In this document: positions 1 to 13,366 of the stretch, in pieces
Numbering within the stretch: the first letter of the stretch is position 1
How the letters are laid out: every line of letters begins with the position of its first letter
From: Rhizoctonia solani
Lineage: Eukaryota; Basidiomycota; Agaricomycetes; Cantharellales; Ceratobasidiaceae
Length of the DNA: 64,000 nucleotides
Reading direction: 5' to 3'
NCBI RefSeq assembly: GCF_016906535.1
Contig: NC_057371.1
Span: 930,001 to 994,000, forward strand
Program-made: the position numbers and the translations under genes
The notes under the pieces: generated by a model
Databases searched by the model: none
The model's input: the letters and a program-made list of their open reading frames with translations, nothing else
Told to the model about the DNA's origin: nothing

Positions 1-1901
1 TCTGCAGACCGTCGCCCAACGCATTCTCGGAAGATACGATATGCTCCCCAGATAAGCCAGGCGGGGTAGGAGGACCATGTTCATGGAGAGTGGGCCCGTC
101 GCCGTCAAAATCGACGTTAAATACTGCGGATGCAGGATCAAATACTTTTTCAGTTGTATCGTTGCGTGTGCATTGTACCATCGGTCCTTCCTGGGTCGTC
201 CCTCCGGAAAACATACCCGAAAGCTTAGCACGGGTTTTCTCCCCATCGTGAGCCGAGCCAACTGTGTTTGACCGAGACCTCTGAAGCTCCCGTTCTCGAT
301 CACGGGCGGCTTCCTCTTCTTGTAGACGCCAATTATCCTCTTCCAGCGACTGTTCGATGACCTGTTCACCTTTATGGGTGATTTTACGCAGAGGTGCCGT
401 CCTAGCTTGTAAGATCGAGTGATTCATCGCTTCCTCTGCGAGCTTGTGAGCTTCCTGTTGAGCTTGAGAGTTTGCTAGATCGATTGACGACATTCGGCTA
501 AGTTCATTTGGACTGATTCTTCCAACTCTGATACTCTGCCTCAATTCCTTCCTATCTTTTTTTCCGAGGTTAAAATTGAGCATACGAATCCTCTCCCTGA
601 ACAGCCTCGATCAACCAAATAAACCCATAACATGCCGGGAGGGGGGCACTTACTTGTATTTATTACCTGGAATTTTGTTGTCAAAATCTGTGTGATCGGC
701 ATAAATTTCGAACACGCATGTCTCCAGCTCAGTCGCAAATTGTTCAGCCCCCACGGCATTCGTTGGGGGCTCAGGCTCATCGGGTAAGCCCTCAGAGAAA
801 ATGGGAGTCAAGAGCCTGACAAGGAGTTCAAGGCAAGATTTACGAATCGGGTCCTCAGCAGAAGTCAGAGGTGGGCTCGGAGCAGCGTCCTCAGTGATTT
901 TATATCTTTTGACCGAGGCTTCAATTTGCCTTGAGTTGCTCTTGCGCTTCCGAGCCCCTCGTCTATGTATCCGAGAACCAATACCTTCGTCAGAGTGATC
1001 ACTGGGCAATTCCTCGAGAGGGATAGCCTAGGGTGAATAGTTTAGAGAATTGAGTAACTAAAAAGGGCCAGTATCCGGACTAACCTCGTCTGGTTCAGCC
1101 ACGAAATTGTCTTCAGAACCGGCCTCGTCGTCACTTGATTGAGGAGATCCATCACGCTCCTCCGCTCTTGGGAGGGCAGCAATCTCATAATCATCGAGCT
1201 CCCAATGTTCTATTTTTACGAGATGATAAATAGTTAGTTTATTGTTGTTGGAGGCGTGCGGTAGTAAGGGTGATAGGAGCACGGCGTCATCCAGATTGTG
1301 CCAAGTAACATTGAGGTATAGTCGCCACATGAATTTTCGTGGCAGTACACCCATGTTCGAGGCGATGGTGGCCACCGAAATATAGAAATAGTATTTACAA
1401 GCGTAAAACAGGTAGTTTTGGGTATGATGCCCATGCAAAATTACGCGACCAATTATACAGCAGTTCCAAATTCGAGAGTACTCACCCCGACTCTTTTTTC
1501 CGGTTGATAATGCGCAAGAAGCGCAGACGAAATACGCTATCCAAGACATCAGGAAGAATCGGCAAAGACAACAACACATTGCTCACCAAGGTCTTCAGCA
1601 TCCCGTTCCGCCAGACTTGCACAGCGGAAATGGTACCTGCGCGGGTTCCAGCTCGTTGATTCCTATGAAAGAGTAAAACACACACCATTTAAGACATGCA
1701 CCGCATCTCAACATTGGGCTGTCTGCTTCTACATCACTGCATGGACATGACTCCTGCTACATGAGTGTGAGCCTAGTTTCCGACGTTGTGATTGAGCAGT
1801 ACCTTTTGCCCATGTCGAGCACGAATAGAGCGTCTCCGATTAACAGCGGACGTCATACCAGAGCGTGTTGTACTTAATCCTTGTTTAGTTCGACTGGACA
1901 T
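1..1901 (-). CDS. BYE1: Bye1-like PHD / TFIIS-like transcription elongation regulator (C-terminus cut by window edge)
   Basis: Seven exons read on the minus strand: 1901-1803, 1753-1686, 1636-1587, 1536-1486, 1209-1085, 1027-654, 596-1. All introns are GT-AG; five are 49-57 nt and one is 276 nt, and the phases close exactly over 454 codons. The start at 1901 gives a short basic N-terminus. Residues 34-88 form a PHD finger (CPC, then RCGAC, then KWYHFRC, then FVCASC). A basic RRGARKRK stretch at about 153-160 could be a nuclear signal. Residues of about 190-330 resemble the TFIIS central domain, with a segment like YKERIRMLNFNL and then LGKKDRKELR. A charged coiled region follows. PHD plus TFIIS-M is the Bye1/PHF3/DIDO arrangement; those proteins usually end in a SPOC domain, which would lie left of the window. 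In yeast, Bye1 binds H3K4me3 and the Pol II jaw; the role here is inferred from that. Confidence 0.85.
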
Positions 1902-3267
1902 GGCGGATGGCCTGCACGTCAATGCGATGTGTCGGGTGACTGAGAATTAGATGATAGGTGCAACAGCGATCAAAGTCAGCATGTGGCTATGTAAATGCTC
2001 ACGTGACCATATAACAAGCGTTATTTTATAATTAGGGCTTACTTGCCAAAAGAGCCTTCCGGGCCGAGCAAATATGGCTGACAGAAAATGTTGAACTTCA
2101 TATTACAGTAAACAAGCTTCGGTCCGCCCGCTCTTTAGATAACTAAGCAATGCAGACTCACTGCTCCCCATGTTCTAGTCCAGCAGCTGAAATAAATCTC
2201 AAATCCAAGGTTTCCTGAGAGTTACGGCAGCTGGTAAGCTGGGCAGATATCTTAGACCCTGTTACTTGACTAAAAATTACCAGTCTAACCCGCCGGATTC
2301 TCACCGTATCTATGTGTGCTTGCTTCGTTATATGAAGTTACACAAAAATTTTATTGGCAGCTAAGAAATGCCCCCTCCCCGCCAACTTATTGGTTCCAAG
2401 TACTCCCCCATTCAGCTTTGGGGTAACCTTTGATCGCGTAGTGGTTATTTTTCTCCAGTTCGTGTATATGCATCTACATACACTTGATCAAGCCGCGATC
2501 AGAACCTGCCTAGGAAATTTAAACTGTTGAAAGATCAATAATAATATAAAACAAATGGGCAGTAGGAACAGAGTAGGAAGATACCAAAAGAAACGGAATA
2601 AGAGGCGAAGTTGATAACAATAAACGACAGCCGTCGAAGGGCTATTTCTCTGTATTCCTTCTCCTATAGAGACGTACACCAGCTAAGAAACAGATAAGCA
2701 GTCGCCACTTACCTTGTTCATCCTTTTTTTTCTTGCCCTCCGAACGTGGATGCATGCGCTACCGTGTAGGTATAGGGCATTGAAGTACTAATAGGTGTGA
2801 GTGGGTCTGCTATTCTCGGGTGCCCATACAATCGTCAACTGGTATTGTTTTAGGGTTCTACTAGTATTTCTGTTGTCAAAAAGAAGGTTAGGTGTTTGTG
2901 TTTGAGCCGATTTCAGAGCCCACTTCTGGATGACAAAAGTCTTGGTCATGTGTGATTGAGAGTGCGATTACGCACGCAATGCCGACACACACGTTCGACA
3001 TTGTACACATTGTTAATGTTAAGATTCTTGTTTCAGGTCGTACATTTTTGGTGTCCTCTTTCAAGCTGAAGTCAATTAGTGCAGTTCAGTAGCCTAGGAA
3101 TCTAACCCCGATCATGGCACTCTGGGCAATGCCGAAGCATTTGAAAATCACGGTAAGCGTTGTGCCACGCCAAACCAAGCAACAGGAGCTGGCTTATATT
3201 CCAGTAGATATTTTATTTTCAACTCGATTTCTACATTATGGTGGCTGAAGCCTCAAAGATCCATGGC
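1902..3267. other. Intergenic: BYE1 upstream region and gpd 3' flank
   Basis: No coding exon or RNA gene could be supported in this 1.37 kb. It contains the promoter side of BYE1 at its left end and the 3' flank of the GAPDH gene at its right end. A hydrophobic 63-codon open frame at 2488-2679 (minus) has no recognisable motif. There are no copies of the LTR families found further right. Confidence 0.5.
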
Positions 3268-4798
<1,531 letters not shown>

Positions 4799-5192
4799 TG
4801 TAATATGATATGAGAATGAAAGAGAATTGTGGCTGCACAGGCCTCAGCAGAGGGGTCTATATACGCGTTCAAACTTGATATTCTCACGCTGTTCCCACCC
4901 CACTTCCAATCGTGATATCGATCCCTGGGAAACACCGATGACACGATCCCGTCGGAATCAGATTCGGAGTCAAATCACCGACCCCAGCCGCCCTCGGCAC
5001 CGCCATACACACGTGACCAGCCAAGCTGTCACCTCCCTTGCCACACCCCGTTTACTACCGTTCGGTAGCAGGGACCACGCGAGACCATACAAAACATCTC
5101 AGTCCAACTTCTATCTCCAGCAGTAGTTCATATTTAGTCCACCCATCGTTTGGAATTCAACATCCTGTTTGTTCTGTGGCTAGTCAACAGTC
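4799..5192. promoter_or_regulatory. Divergent intergenic promoter region, gpd / snt2
   Basis: This 394-bp gap separates the two divergent start codons (gpd at 4798, snt2-like at 5193), so it must hold both promoters. The gpd side has a TATA box. No TATA box lies upstream of the snt2 start; a TATATAAA-like string at 5245-5252 falls inside snt2 exon 1 and is coding. A CCAAT pentamer lies near 4905. Confidence 0.6.
4858..4863 (-). promoter_or_regulatory. Probable TATA box of gpd
   Basis: TATATA on the minus strand about 60 nt upstream of the GAPDH start codon, followed by a CT-rich leader. This is the usual place for a core promoter in a strongly expressed fungal gpd gene. The call rests on motif and position only. 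Confidence 0.5.
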
Positions 5193-8100
5193 ATGGTTTC
5201 TGGAGGAGCCCATTCGCTGAGGATATCCAACGGGGAAACTGCCTATATAAATGGTATGTCTCACGGGCCATCGAAGAGTAAAAAGGATACTGAACTCTTA
5301 TAGACCATGTCTATGTGTCTCCCCCGTGGCCTCAGCGCGACGGTATTCCGTACAACATTGCTCGTATCATGGAATTCCTTCCTGACGAAGGAACAACCCG
5401 TACGAGAGGAAAAGGACGAGAAATTATTACTCGTGTACGATTGGCTTGGTACTATCGTCCTAGTGACCTAAACGATCGTCCAAGCGCGGATCCGCGCTTG
5501 CTCTTGGCTGCTATCTTTTCAGAAGTTCAACCTGTCTCGCACTTGCGGGCCAGATGCTATGTCCGGCATAAGGACAAAATATCTGACCTTCAAGCCTGGA
5601 AGAAAAAACCCGACCATTTCTATTTTCAAAGGGTGTTTGATCCATACATCCGTAAAGAGTTTGATGTGCTGCGTTCGGCGGACGTTACCAACCGTAAGCG
5701 CTGCAGATAACCATAAACAATTCACCTATATTGATATTCTCGTAGTGCCCGCTAATATTCGAGAAATATTGCAATCGCGATATGAATTTGTAGTCGCAGA
5801 GAGGGACGTGATTGGAGATTTAACCGACAATCTGCGCCTTTGTGAAACTTGTGAAAAGTGGGCACCTTCGTAAGTTATCGATTTGATCTGTGAAATTACC
5901 TATGTAACCGTCTTTCTAGCCAAGATTCAGTTCGATGTGATACTTGCAAATGTTACTATCATATGGCTTGTGTTAATCCACCATTGGTAGCAAAACCTGC
6001 CAAGGGGTATGGGTGGACGTGTGGTGCTTGTTCAAGGCATCATGATGAACATGTTCAACCTGGGGGGCGACACTCCACCCCTGTCACTAAATCAAGAGTC
6101 TCAAAGGTCGCTGTGAAGTCTCGGGGTTTAGCAGGTCTCAGTACTAACCTTCCACATCGGGATATCAACTCGGAGGATAGATACTTCAAAATGTGGCCGT
6201 TCAGATATTTTGGGTGGGTGGTTCGAGTCGCTCCTTAAGCGCGTGCCGACTAGGGCGCTGACGTGGGTCTTTTATCATCAGTTTATATACTGTGGCCGAA
6301 GATACACTTGGTTCGTGATTATTGGACTCTTATTAACCACTCACTTTACATTGCGTCTAGACCCCGATGATCTCATCTTTCCAAAGGCCGCTACCAGGGT
6401 GGGAGCGCGGTATCAGGCAGTCGTAGGACCCTGGGTAGCCCCAGACACCAATGCCTCCCCACAGCCCAGTCAGATCCCGGATGGTGTTCCGGAAAGGGGT
6501 GGCGATGACACTATCGAGATGATGAGTGTTATTGTCTCAATGAGCGAAGAAGAACGTAAGTTGAGTATAGTGATAGCTCTGGTGAGATACTGACGAATAT
6601 ACGTCAGAGGCTGCATGTAGGTAGTCCCTTGTTGAGGAGCCTGGACAGGTGCTGATGCAATATCTCAGTTAATACTTTCCATCAAAATCTCTGGTCCAAG
6701 CCGGCTGCGCGTAATGGCGTTGACTTTTTAGAGGAATCAGCACGTCGCTATAGCTTGCAATATCTCGACATCACGCAGAAATTTAACAGCACAACCCGTC
6801 CCCGAAAGGTCCGTGTATTCCCTGGGGTTTTTTTTTTCCCGCCTACTGACATACTGCTCAGTGGCAGGCAAAAGATACCAGGTTTTGGGATAAAGATTGG
6901 ACCCAAGATGAAATTGAACAGTTTGAAAATGGTATCAAGCAACATGGTCCCGAGATGCGAGCCATCAAGGATGGGATCAAAACCCGCTCTATATACGAGG
7001 TGGTACGGTTCTATGGGCGCTGGAAAAAGTGAGGCTCAAGCTTGTATTCCATGAGGTTTCCTGACCCAGTCCTGTAGCGACCGCCTAAGGGAAGAGAATC
7101 GACAATCGAAAACCAATACTTTAACCGGCAAAAGCATTTCGTTGAAGCGAAGTCGCTCACCCAGTAGTGACGATGAGAGCTCTGTTTATGGGTTCGGAGG
7201 TGATGTTCCTAGGCAGGTCTGTGGGGCATGTCGTTCCAAAGAGTCCGCCGTATGGTGGAAAGCTCCTCGGGGTCTACCAACAGAAGTGATGTGTGATCAG
7301 TGCGGTATATCCTGGCGTAAATACGGGGACATTCGGTCTGGCAGAATAGAAGAGCCTAAAAAGAGCAACGGGATTGATAAGCGGGAAAACACACCTCAAC
7401 CGCCCGTAAAACGAACAAAGGTATTGAATAGAGTGAATGTATGATCGTTGGCACTGATCTTCTTGGTGAAGGTATCCATGTCTCGGGGCCCTTCTCCCCC
7501 ACTTGCACCCCGACAGCATATATGTTGTTGTTGCAAAAAAAGTGGACCGGTTGGGAGGGTGGTGCAGTGCACGCAATGCGGTGTCCAAGTCCATGCAGGT
7601 GAGGCTTTTATGGTGCCTGCAGAACACGATTCGCTAACTCGTCACCCTGTTGCTCCAGCTGTGTACGGGGTTACTGAGGAGGACGCGATGGCTGAAATAT
7701 GGCTATGCGAGCTATGTCAGAACGAGAAGTCGCAGGAGTCGTCATTGGTAACCCGTCTGGCAATCTTGGCATCGTATGGACATTGTTAATTTTATTTGTG
7801 CAGAATCCAAACTGTTTACTCTGTCCGAGAACTTCAAATGACAACCTTCAGAGCAAGCAGAGTGCAGTAGCGAGTACTATACTGAGACTTTCTAAGCCGA
7901 CGGAGGGCCGTGGATGGGTGCATACCCTTTGTTCTGTTTTTGTCCCTGAGACATCCTTTACCGATGCGACTCGGCTTCGATTAGTAGAGGGGATAAGTTC
8001 GGTATCGGATGCACGGTGGGCATCAGTGCGTCAGTTGCATGGCATGTTATATGTATTACTTACGTGTCATTAGGCTTGTTCCGTATGTCGGCAGGAAGGT

Positions 8101-8832
8101 GGTGCAGTGGTCAGCTGCGCATCAGGATGTGGGACGCAATTTCATGTTTCCTGTGCTTGGATGGCTGGCCATGCATTTGGGTTCGAGATTCGGCAAGTAA
8201 GTGTGTTTTTCAGTCGAAGAGGAACCTGAACTAAATGTCTTAGTAGTCCAAGAACATTCGCCGTGACCCAGCTACCATTGTTGAATTTCGGGGCGAGGTA
8301 GGTGTGATGAAAGCCTCGATTCGCTGCAAGACCCATTCGGCTTCTCTGAGACCTTCGTTTGATATATGTTCGCTAAACACAAATGGCGAGGTGAGTTGGA
8401 GAAAAACAACAAAGGATTGTTTCTTATTCTGTATATCAGTCGGCACTTCAGCTTTACTGCCGAACATATAAACAGGTTTCCATCTCACATTCTTATGGGC
8501 TCTTGCGAAAAGCAAAACGATTGGACACACTGCTTCGCGCTCAGGGTTTCCTACCTGCAATCTCATCCATTGGAGACCCATTAAGTCCTCTGAACTTGGC
8601 CAGCAACTGCAGGTCCTGCGGTACGAATGACTCTCCTTGCTTTTGGACCTTAGATGGCCAAACCATCGTAGATCCAGATGGAGCCTCAGATGTTTTATGC
8701 AACTTGTGCAGGTCAGGCCCCCTATCTCGTGGATTGGCAGGCGTGGCAGAGGCAGTTACAGATATTGGTAGCGAGGATATTCGATTGGAGAAAATAGCTG
8801 CTGCACACGCCACTCCAGTTCAAGCTCGATAA
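5193..8832 (+). CDS. SNT2: Snt2-like chromatin regulator (BAH, PHD, SANT, GATA-like, PHD, extended PHD), 16 exons
   Basis: Exons 5193-5253, 5304-5693, 5746-5869, 5920-6213, 6282-6310, 6361-6555, 6608-6616, 6669-6808, 6868-7028, 7078-7420, 7472-7598, 7659-7747, 7804-8025, 8074-8196, 8247-8390, 8440-8832 give 947 residues with every phase closing. Order of domains: BAH (about 15-150); PHD1 (183-235, CETC, RCDTC, YYHMAC, WTCGAC); SANT (about 420-467, WTQDEIEQFENG); a GATA-like zinc finger (C516, C519, C540, C543); PHD2 (about 598-650); extended PHD (about 655-775, ending FHVSCAWMAGHAFGFEI); and a second GATA-like CxxC pair at 874/877 and 904/907. Snt2 works with a JmjC partner and a histone deacetylase (yeast Snt2C) or in the Lid2 complex of fission yeast; the same role is inferred here. 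Exon 7 is a 9-nt microexon and the least certain part of the model. Confidence 0.9.
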
Positions 8833-9676
8833 TAACACACATTGTAGCAGCTACTGTGGTTTTATTACCAGCATCTCTGACTGATTATTATAAGAAATAA
8901 AATCAGTAATATCTGGGAGTTGTTTCATATTCAATAATTACTATCATGTATGGTCACTCAATTTGTTGTATTTGTTGACCGTAATAGGCTGGAACGTTGC
9001 CTTTTTCTTGTAGAAAACACTTGAGATTAAAATGGGGGGCATTTTATAAATCTATAGCTATATATGCATAAAGTAGGCAGTACTCAGAAACTGGGCTTAG
9101 AAGGTTCAGATTTTACCAAAATTTGAACCCCAATTATGGACTTTGTAGGAAGTCCTGGTGCACAAGCACCAAAAGTCCAACCCCTAGAGTTTTGGATTCT
9201 GGGCTTTGGACTACCCAAACCCAAGGCTGCACTGTGAGATCAGGCTTTTGTGGCCAAAGAGTGATCCCTCCCAGACCATTTCAAGTTTGCTAGTATACTT
9301 AGATGCCACTGCCCTAGCCTTTTTGCGTAACAACTGGAAAGCCTTCACATATCCCATCTCTGCATAAAGCAAATCATCAAAATGTGACCTGCTTGATGTA
9401 GGGAAGTAATCTCCTTAAAGGAATCAAATTGCATTTTTCCACTAAAAAGCTATTTTAATTTTGAACTATCTGCCAAAAAGAGGCTTTTTGGGGGTTGATG
9501 TACTTGAAGGGGACAACACAGTTTTGATGTAAATTGAATAAAATGCAACACAACCTAAGTACTTACATGACTTATTTTTTCCCTGTCTTTCTTGTTGCCA
9601 GAATATTGATATTCTGCACTGATGTTGGGTTTTTTGAGTGTAGCAGCAACAGGTCAATAGCACTGTGTTCCCCTAC
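8833..9676. other. Intergenic, host/repeat boundary
   Basis: The SNT2 3' flank contains an AATAAA at about 8895 that could direct polyadenylation. From about 9000 the sequence is AT-rich and poor in CpG. No gene, LTR or terminal repeat was recognised before the H LTR starts at 9677. Confidence 0.5.
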
Positions 9677-9921
9677 TGTCATGACCTTCATTGGCATTGT
9701 CATGCCCTAGAGGCGTGATCACCCTAGAATCCACTAAGTCAAAGAAATAGTGAATATATGCGCTATTTTCATGAAGATTTATGGATATATGCATCTTTAT
9801 GCTATTTAGGCGCTGAGCGCTTATTATGTAATCTAATCACATCTTTCTTATCTTTGGTCATGTGACCTTATCTTTGTTATTGTGTTTGTCAATATATATA
9901 CTATTCCTCCCTCTTGCTGAA

Positions 9922-10501
9922 TGTCCTAGATGTCCTTAAGGGGTGTCAAGGCAGCAGGCGCTTGTGGCTGTATAGAACTAAGTGAACCCACTTAAGGTGG
10001 TGGGGGGTGCTACCTACAACAACTAACTATCCTAGTATGGTGACCAAGGCCATAAGGGCAATGGCAAGCTATGTATCTACAATGAGGGAGCCACTTAAGG
10101 CAACAAGTACAGGTGGGGGGTGGCTGGGTAGTTACTGGCCTAAGGCCTTGTACAATGTGGAAGTGTGACAAGAGGTAATTGACCTGGGTGTTACCATGGT
10201 TGGTTGGCCTCCTTATATATTACAGAGGTGAACTAATTACAAATGTCTAATATGCAAAATCATAACCAATAAGAACCCGCTCCGCAGTTGGTCTTACTCA
10301 TGCATACGTGTCACTGACGTGTCATGATGATCATAGGTGGAGGTGGCTATGCATGCTGATTAAGCACAGATGGGGACGTGGCTTAGCGCTTAGCATATGA
10401 TATAAGCGCCAAGATCACATGATCAAAAATGTTGTCCAATTGCCTTTGTTTAAATTCAGAAAATAGGAATAAATTCCCTGGTATCAATTGTGTCTACAAC
10501 A
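9922..10501 (-). repeat. Solo LTR, family A
   Basis: 580 bp, reverse orientation, TSD CTGAA on both sides (9917-9921, 10502-10506). It is a CpG-depleted relative of the Gypsy1 LTR. Confidence 0.9.
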
Positions 10502-10518
10502 CTGAACATATAAGGAGG

Positions 10519-11665
10519 TGTTGTAGGCACACATATACCCAGGGGAATTATTCTGATTTTCTTGATTTTAAACAAAGTCAAACAGACAACATTTTTGATC
10601 ATGTGACATTGGCGCTTATATCTTATGCTAAGCATCAAGCCACATCCCCATCTGTGCTTACTTCATCATGTGTAGCCACCTCCACCTGATGATGTCACTA
10701 TGACATGTCAGTGACATGTATGCATGAGTAAGGCCAACTGCAGAGCAGGGTTCTTATTTTATATAGACTACTTCTTTTCCCACACACAATGTATTTGTAA
10801 TTAGTACTCTCTGCAATATATAAAGAGGCCAACCAACCATGGTAACACCCAGGTTGATTACCCCTTGCTGCACCCCCCATTGTGTACAAGGCCTTACAGC
10901 CAGCAACTACTTAGATACAACACCTTAAGCATCAACCCCACTGTACATACGTAGTTACCCATTGCCCTTAAGGCCTTGGTCATTGTAGATAGTTGTCTTG
11001 TTGTTGTAGGTAGTTCCCTCACTGCCTTACTGTTGTACACCACTGTAAGGTGGGTACTTGCTAGTGGGCAGGCGCTTACAGCTGTACTACTACAGACAGT
11101 GCTTATCTAACTGACTAATCTAGGCTATACTATCACTGCTTAAGGTGGTCTGCTACTGGGTTCCAATGGCAAGGGGGCCTTAGGCCTGGAGGTGTGGTGA
11201 GCACAATAAAAGGGGTGAGTGTTGTAACTACTAGGGGCCAGCTACTTAGCTGGCTGGATGTATCCTCCTCAATGAATATGAGACAAGGTAAAATCAACTT
11301 GGGGTCTCCAAGCAATTTTCCTGCTGTATAAATAGTCAAAGAGGCGCTATCTACATGGTCTGTGCGCGTGAGAGAAGAAGTGTACAAGTGAAATAAAAAT
11401 TGTGCTGCAGGCTGCACAGAAGCATGGATTTCTCCTAAGCGCCCTTGGCACAGCATCTTGGTGCAGCATCTTGGCATAACAAGTGCCTTGATCACGTGAT
11501 TAGAAAACAAGAGATATCAAGTCCATAAAAAATACTAAAAATAACAGAAAAATTCTCCAATTCTAATGGTATAAAACTTGGGAGTGTAACACTTATGCAG
11601 TTCTTACTCAGTCCATACAGCCACAAGCACCTGCGCCTTGATGCCCCTTAAGGACATCTAGGACA
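10519..11665 (+). repeat. Solo LTR, family A, with a nested B LTR
   Basis: The A sequence is 10519-11030 and about 11597-11665, with flanks GGAGG and GGAAG (TSD with one change). The G LTR at 57161 shows the unoccupied site. A family-B solo LTR interrupts it at 11031-11591. Confidence 0.85.
11031..11591 (+). repeat. Solo LTR, family B, nested in an A LTR
   Basis: 561 bp, the same length as both Gypsy2 LTRs. It starts TGTTGTACACC and ends GTAACA, with flanks CTTAC and CTTAT. Confidence 0.87.
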
Positions 11666-12295
11666 GGAAGGTTCTGAGAGCCTTAAGCCTCAGAACTCAA
11701 CCTCTTATCCCTTCCAACACTACCTACCCTTGGCATACAATCAGGTGCACCATGAGTGTAATAGTCCCTGCCTTGGTTTTAGCCCTGCTGTCATAACCCA
11801 TATCTGGAAAGGTTATTACCATATATATCCACTGTCAAAGATATATAGTATATGTGATGCACAGTGATATATGAATAATATATGTTGCTGGGGGATGTTG
11901 CACTCCCCCCACCCCCCTAGCTGTGGGCCAATGTTAAGGCCTGCAGGCAAGGTCTGAATAATATATTATTATAGAAGAGATTATGTCATCCCCCCCACCT
12001 CAAATCTGTAGTAGTTTAGTATAGTATTTGATAAAGGACTGGAGGGGGGGAGGTCATGTGACCCTGGTGGGCTGTCAGTCTCTAAGTGTTGTACACCACT
12101 GTAAGGTGGGTACACACTAATGGGAGCAGGTGCTTTTGACCATACTACTACAAGTGGACTTATGTAATCTAACTGGCTAGGCTATACTATTGTTGCATAG
12201 GGCAACCTACTACTAACTACTGGCAATGGGGCCTTAGGCCTGGGAGGTGTGGTAGGTGTAATAAGGGGTGTGAGCATCTTAGACTACTGAGGGGG

Positions 12296-12876
12296 TGTCG
12301 TAGACACAGTCGATACCAGGGAATTTATTCCCATTTTCTCGAATTTAAACGAAGTAGAACGGACGACATTTTCAATCACGTGATCTCGGCGCTTACATCA
12401 TACGCTAGGCGCCGAGCCACGTCCCCCTCCGCGCTTAGTCAGCATACATAGCCACCTCCACCTGATGACATCACTATGACACGTCAGTAACACGTATGCA
12501 TGAGTAAGGCCGACTGCGGAACGGGGTTCTTATTTGATACGGTATTGCATATAAATGTATTTGTAATTAGTTAGCTCTGTAATATAAGGAGGCCAACCAA
12601 CCATGGTAACACCCAGGTCGATTACCTCTTGTCGCATCTCCACTACTGTACGAGGGCCTTAAGCCCAGTAAACCACTTAGCTACTTAGTCCACACCGCCT
12701 TAAGCGGCTTTCTCGCTGTAGTTACATAGCTGGTCATTGCCCTTACGGCCTTGGTCATCGTAGTATAGCTGGTCGTCGCCGTAGGATAGCTTGCCGCCGC
12801 CTTACGCGGTTCTCTACTTAGATACATCCGGCCGCAAGCGCCTTCCTCCTCGACGTCCTTACAGACGTCTAGGACA
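12296..12876 (+). repeat. Gypsy1 5' LTR (family A)
   Basis: 581 bp, TGTCGTAGACAC to TCTAGGACA. It contains an ATCACGTGATC palindrome followed by GGCGCTTA at 12375-12395. Confidence 0.94.
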
Positions 12877-13366
12877 CTAGGTAATCGACCTTACGTCGGT
12901 TGCAAACCGTTCTGCACCCAACCCTACTAAGCTCCAACCCCCGAGAAGGATACCTGTACTAGCACGAGTGAAAACACGTGATCGGACTCTCCCTTTCAGC
13001 TGGAATAATCAAAGAGCTGTTGGTCCCACGTAGTAACAAATTGCTATAAGGCAGGCTATCCCTATCGCCCGACCACCGGTCACGCACCCCTTGTCAGCGG
13101 AACTAGTCAGCAGATCCACCCGCTTGCAGAAAACCCGTTCCACATCACGCCCGTACACGGCAGTTGATTGGTCAATAGGGACTGTCCAACGCTAGGCGGT
13201 TGACGCAAGTTCTTAGCGCCAGAAACAAGAAAGCGAACCATAAGTCCTGTTATAGGCACCATCCTCCCCCCCTTCGCCCACCATTACGTCACGCACCCCC
13301 TCTTGCGCTTCCTCCCGCGCCTCCCAACGCGCCACTTCCCACCAAGGCCGCTCATATCCCCATGAG

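Noticed and set aside
2488..2679. Hydrophobic 63-codon open frame (minus) between BYE1 and gpd
   Set aside because: No motif, no splice or start context, and random-looking composition in AT-rich intergenic DNA.
4827..5220. Plus-strand open frames in the gpd/snt2 promoter gap
   Set aside because: Low-complexity reading through a promoter region; they overlap the SNT2 start in another frame and show no conserved domain.
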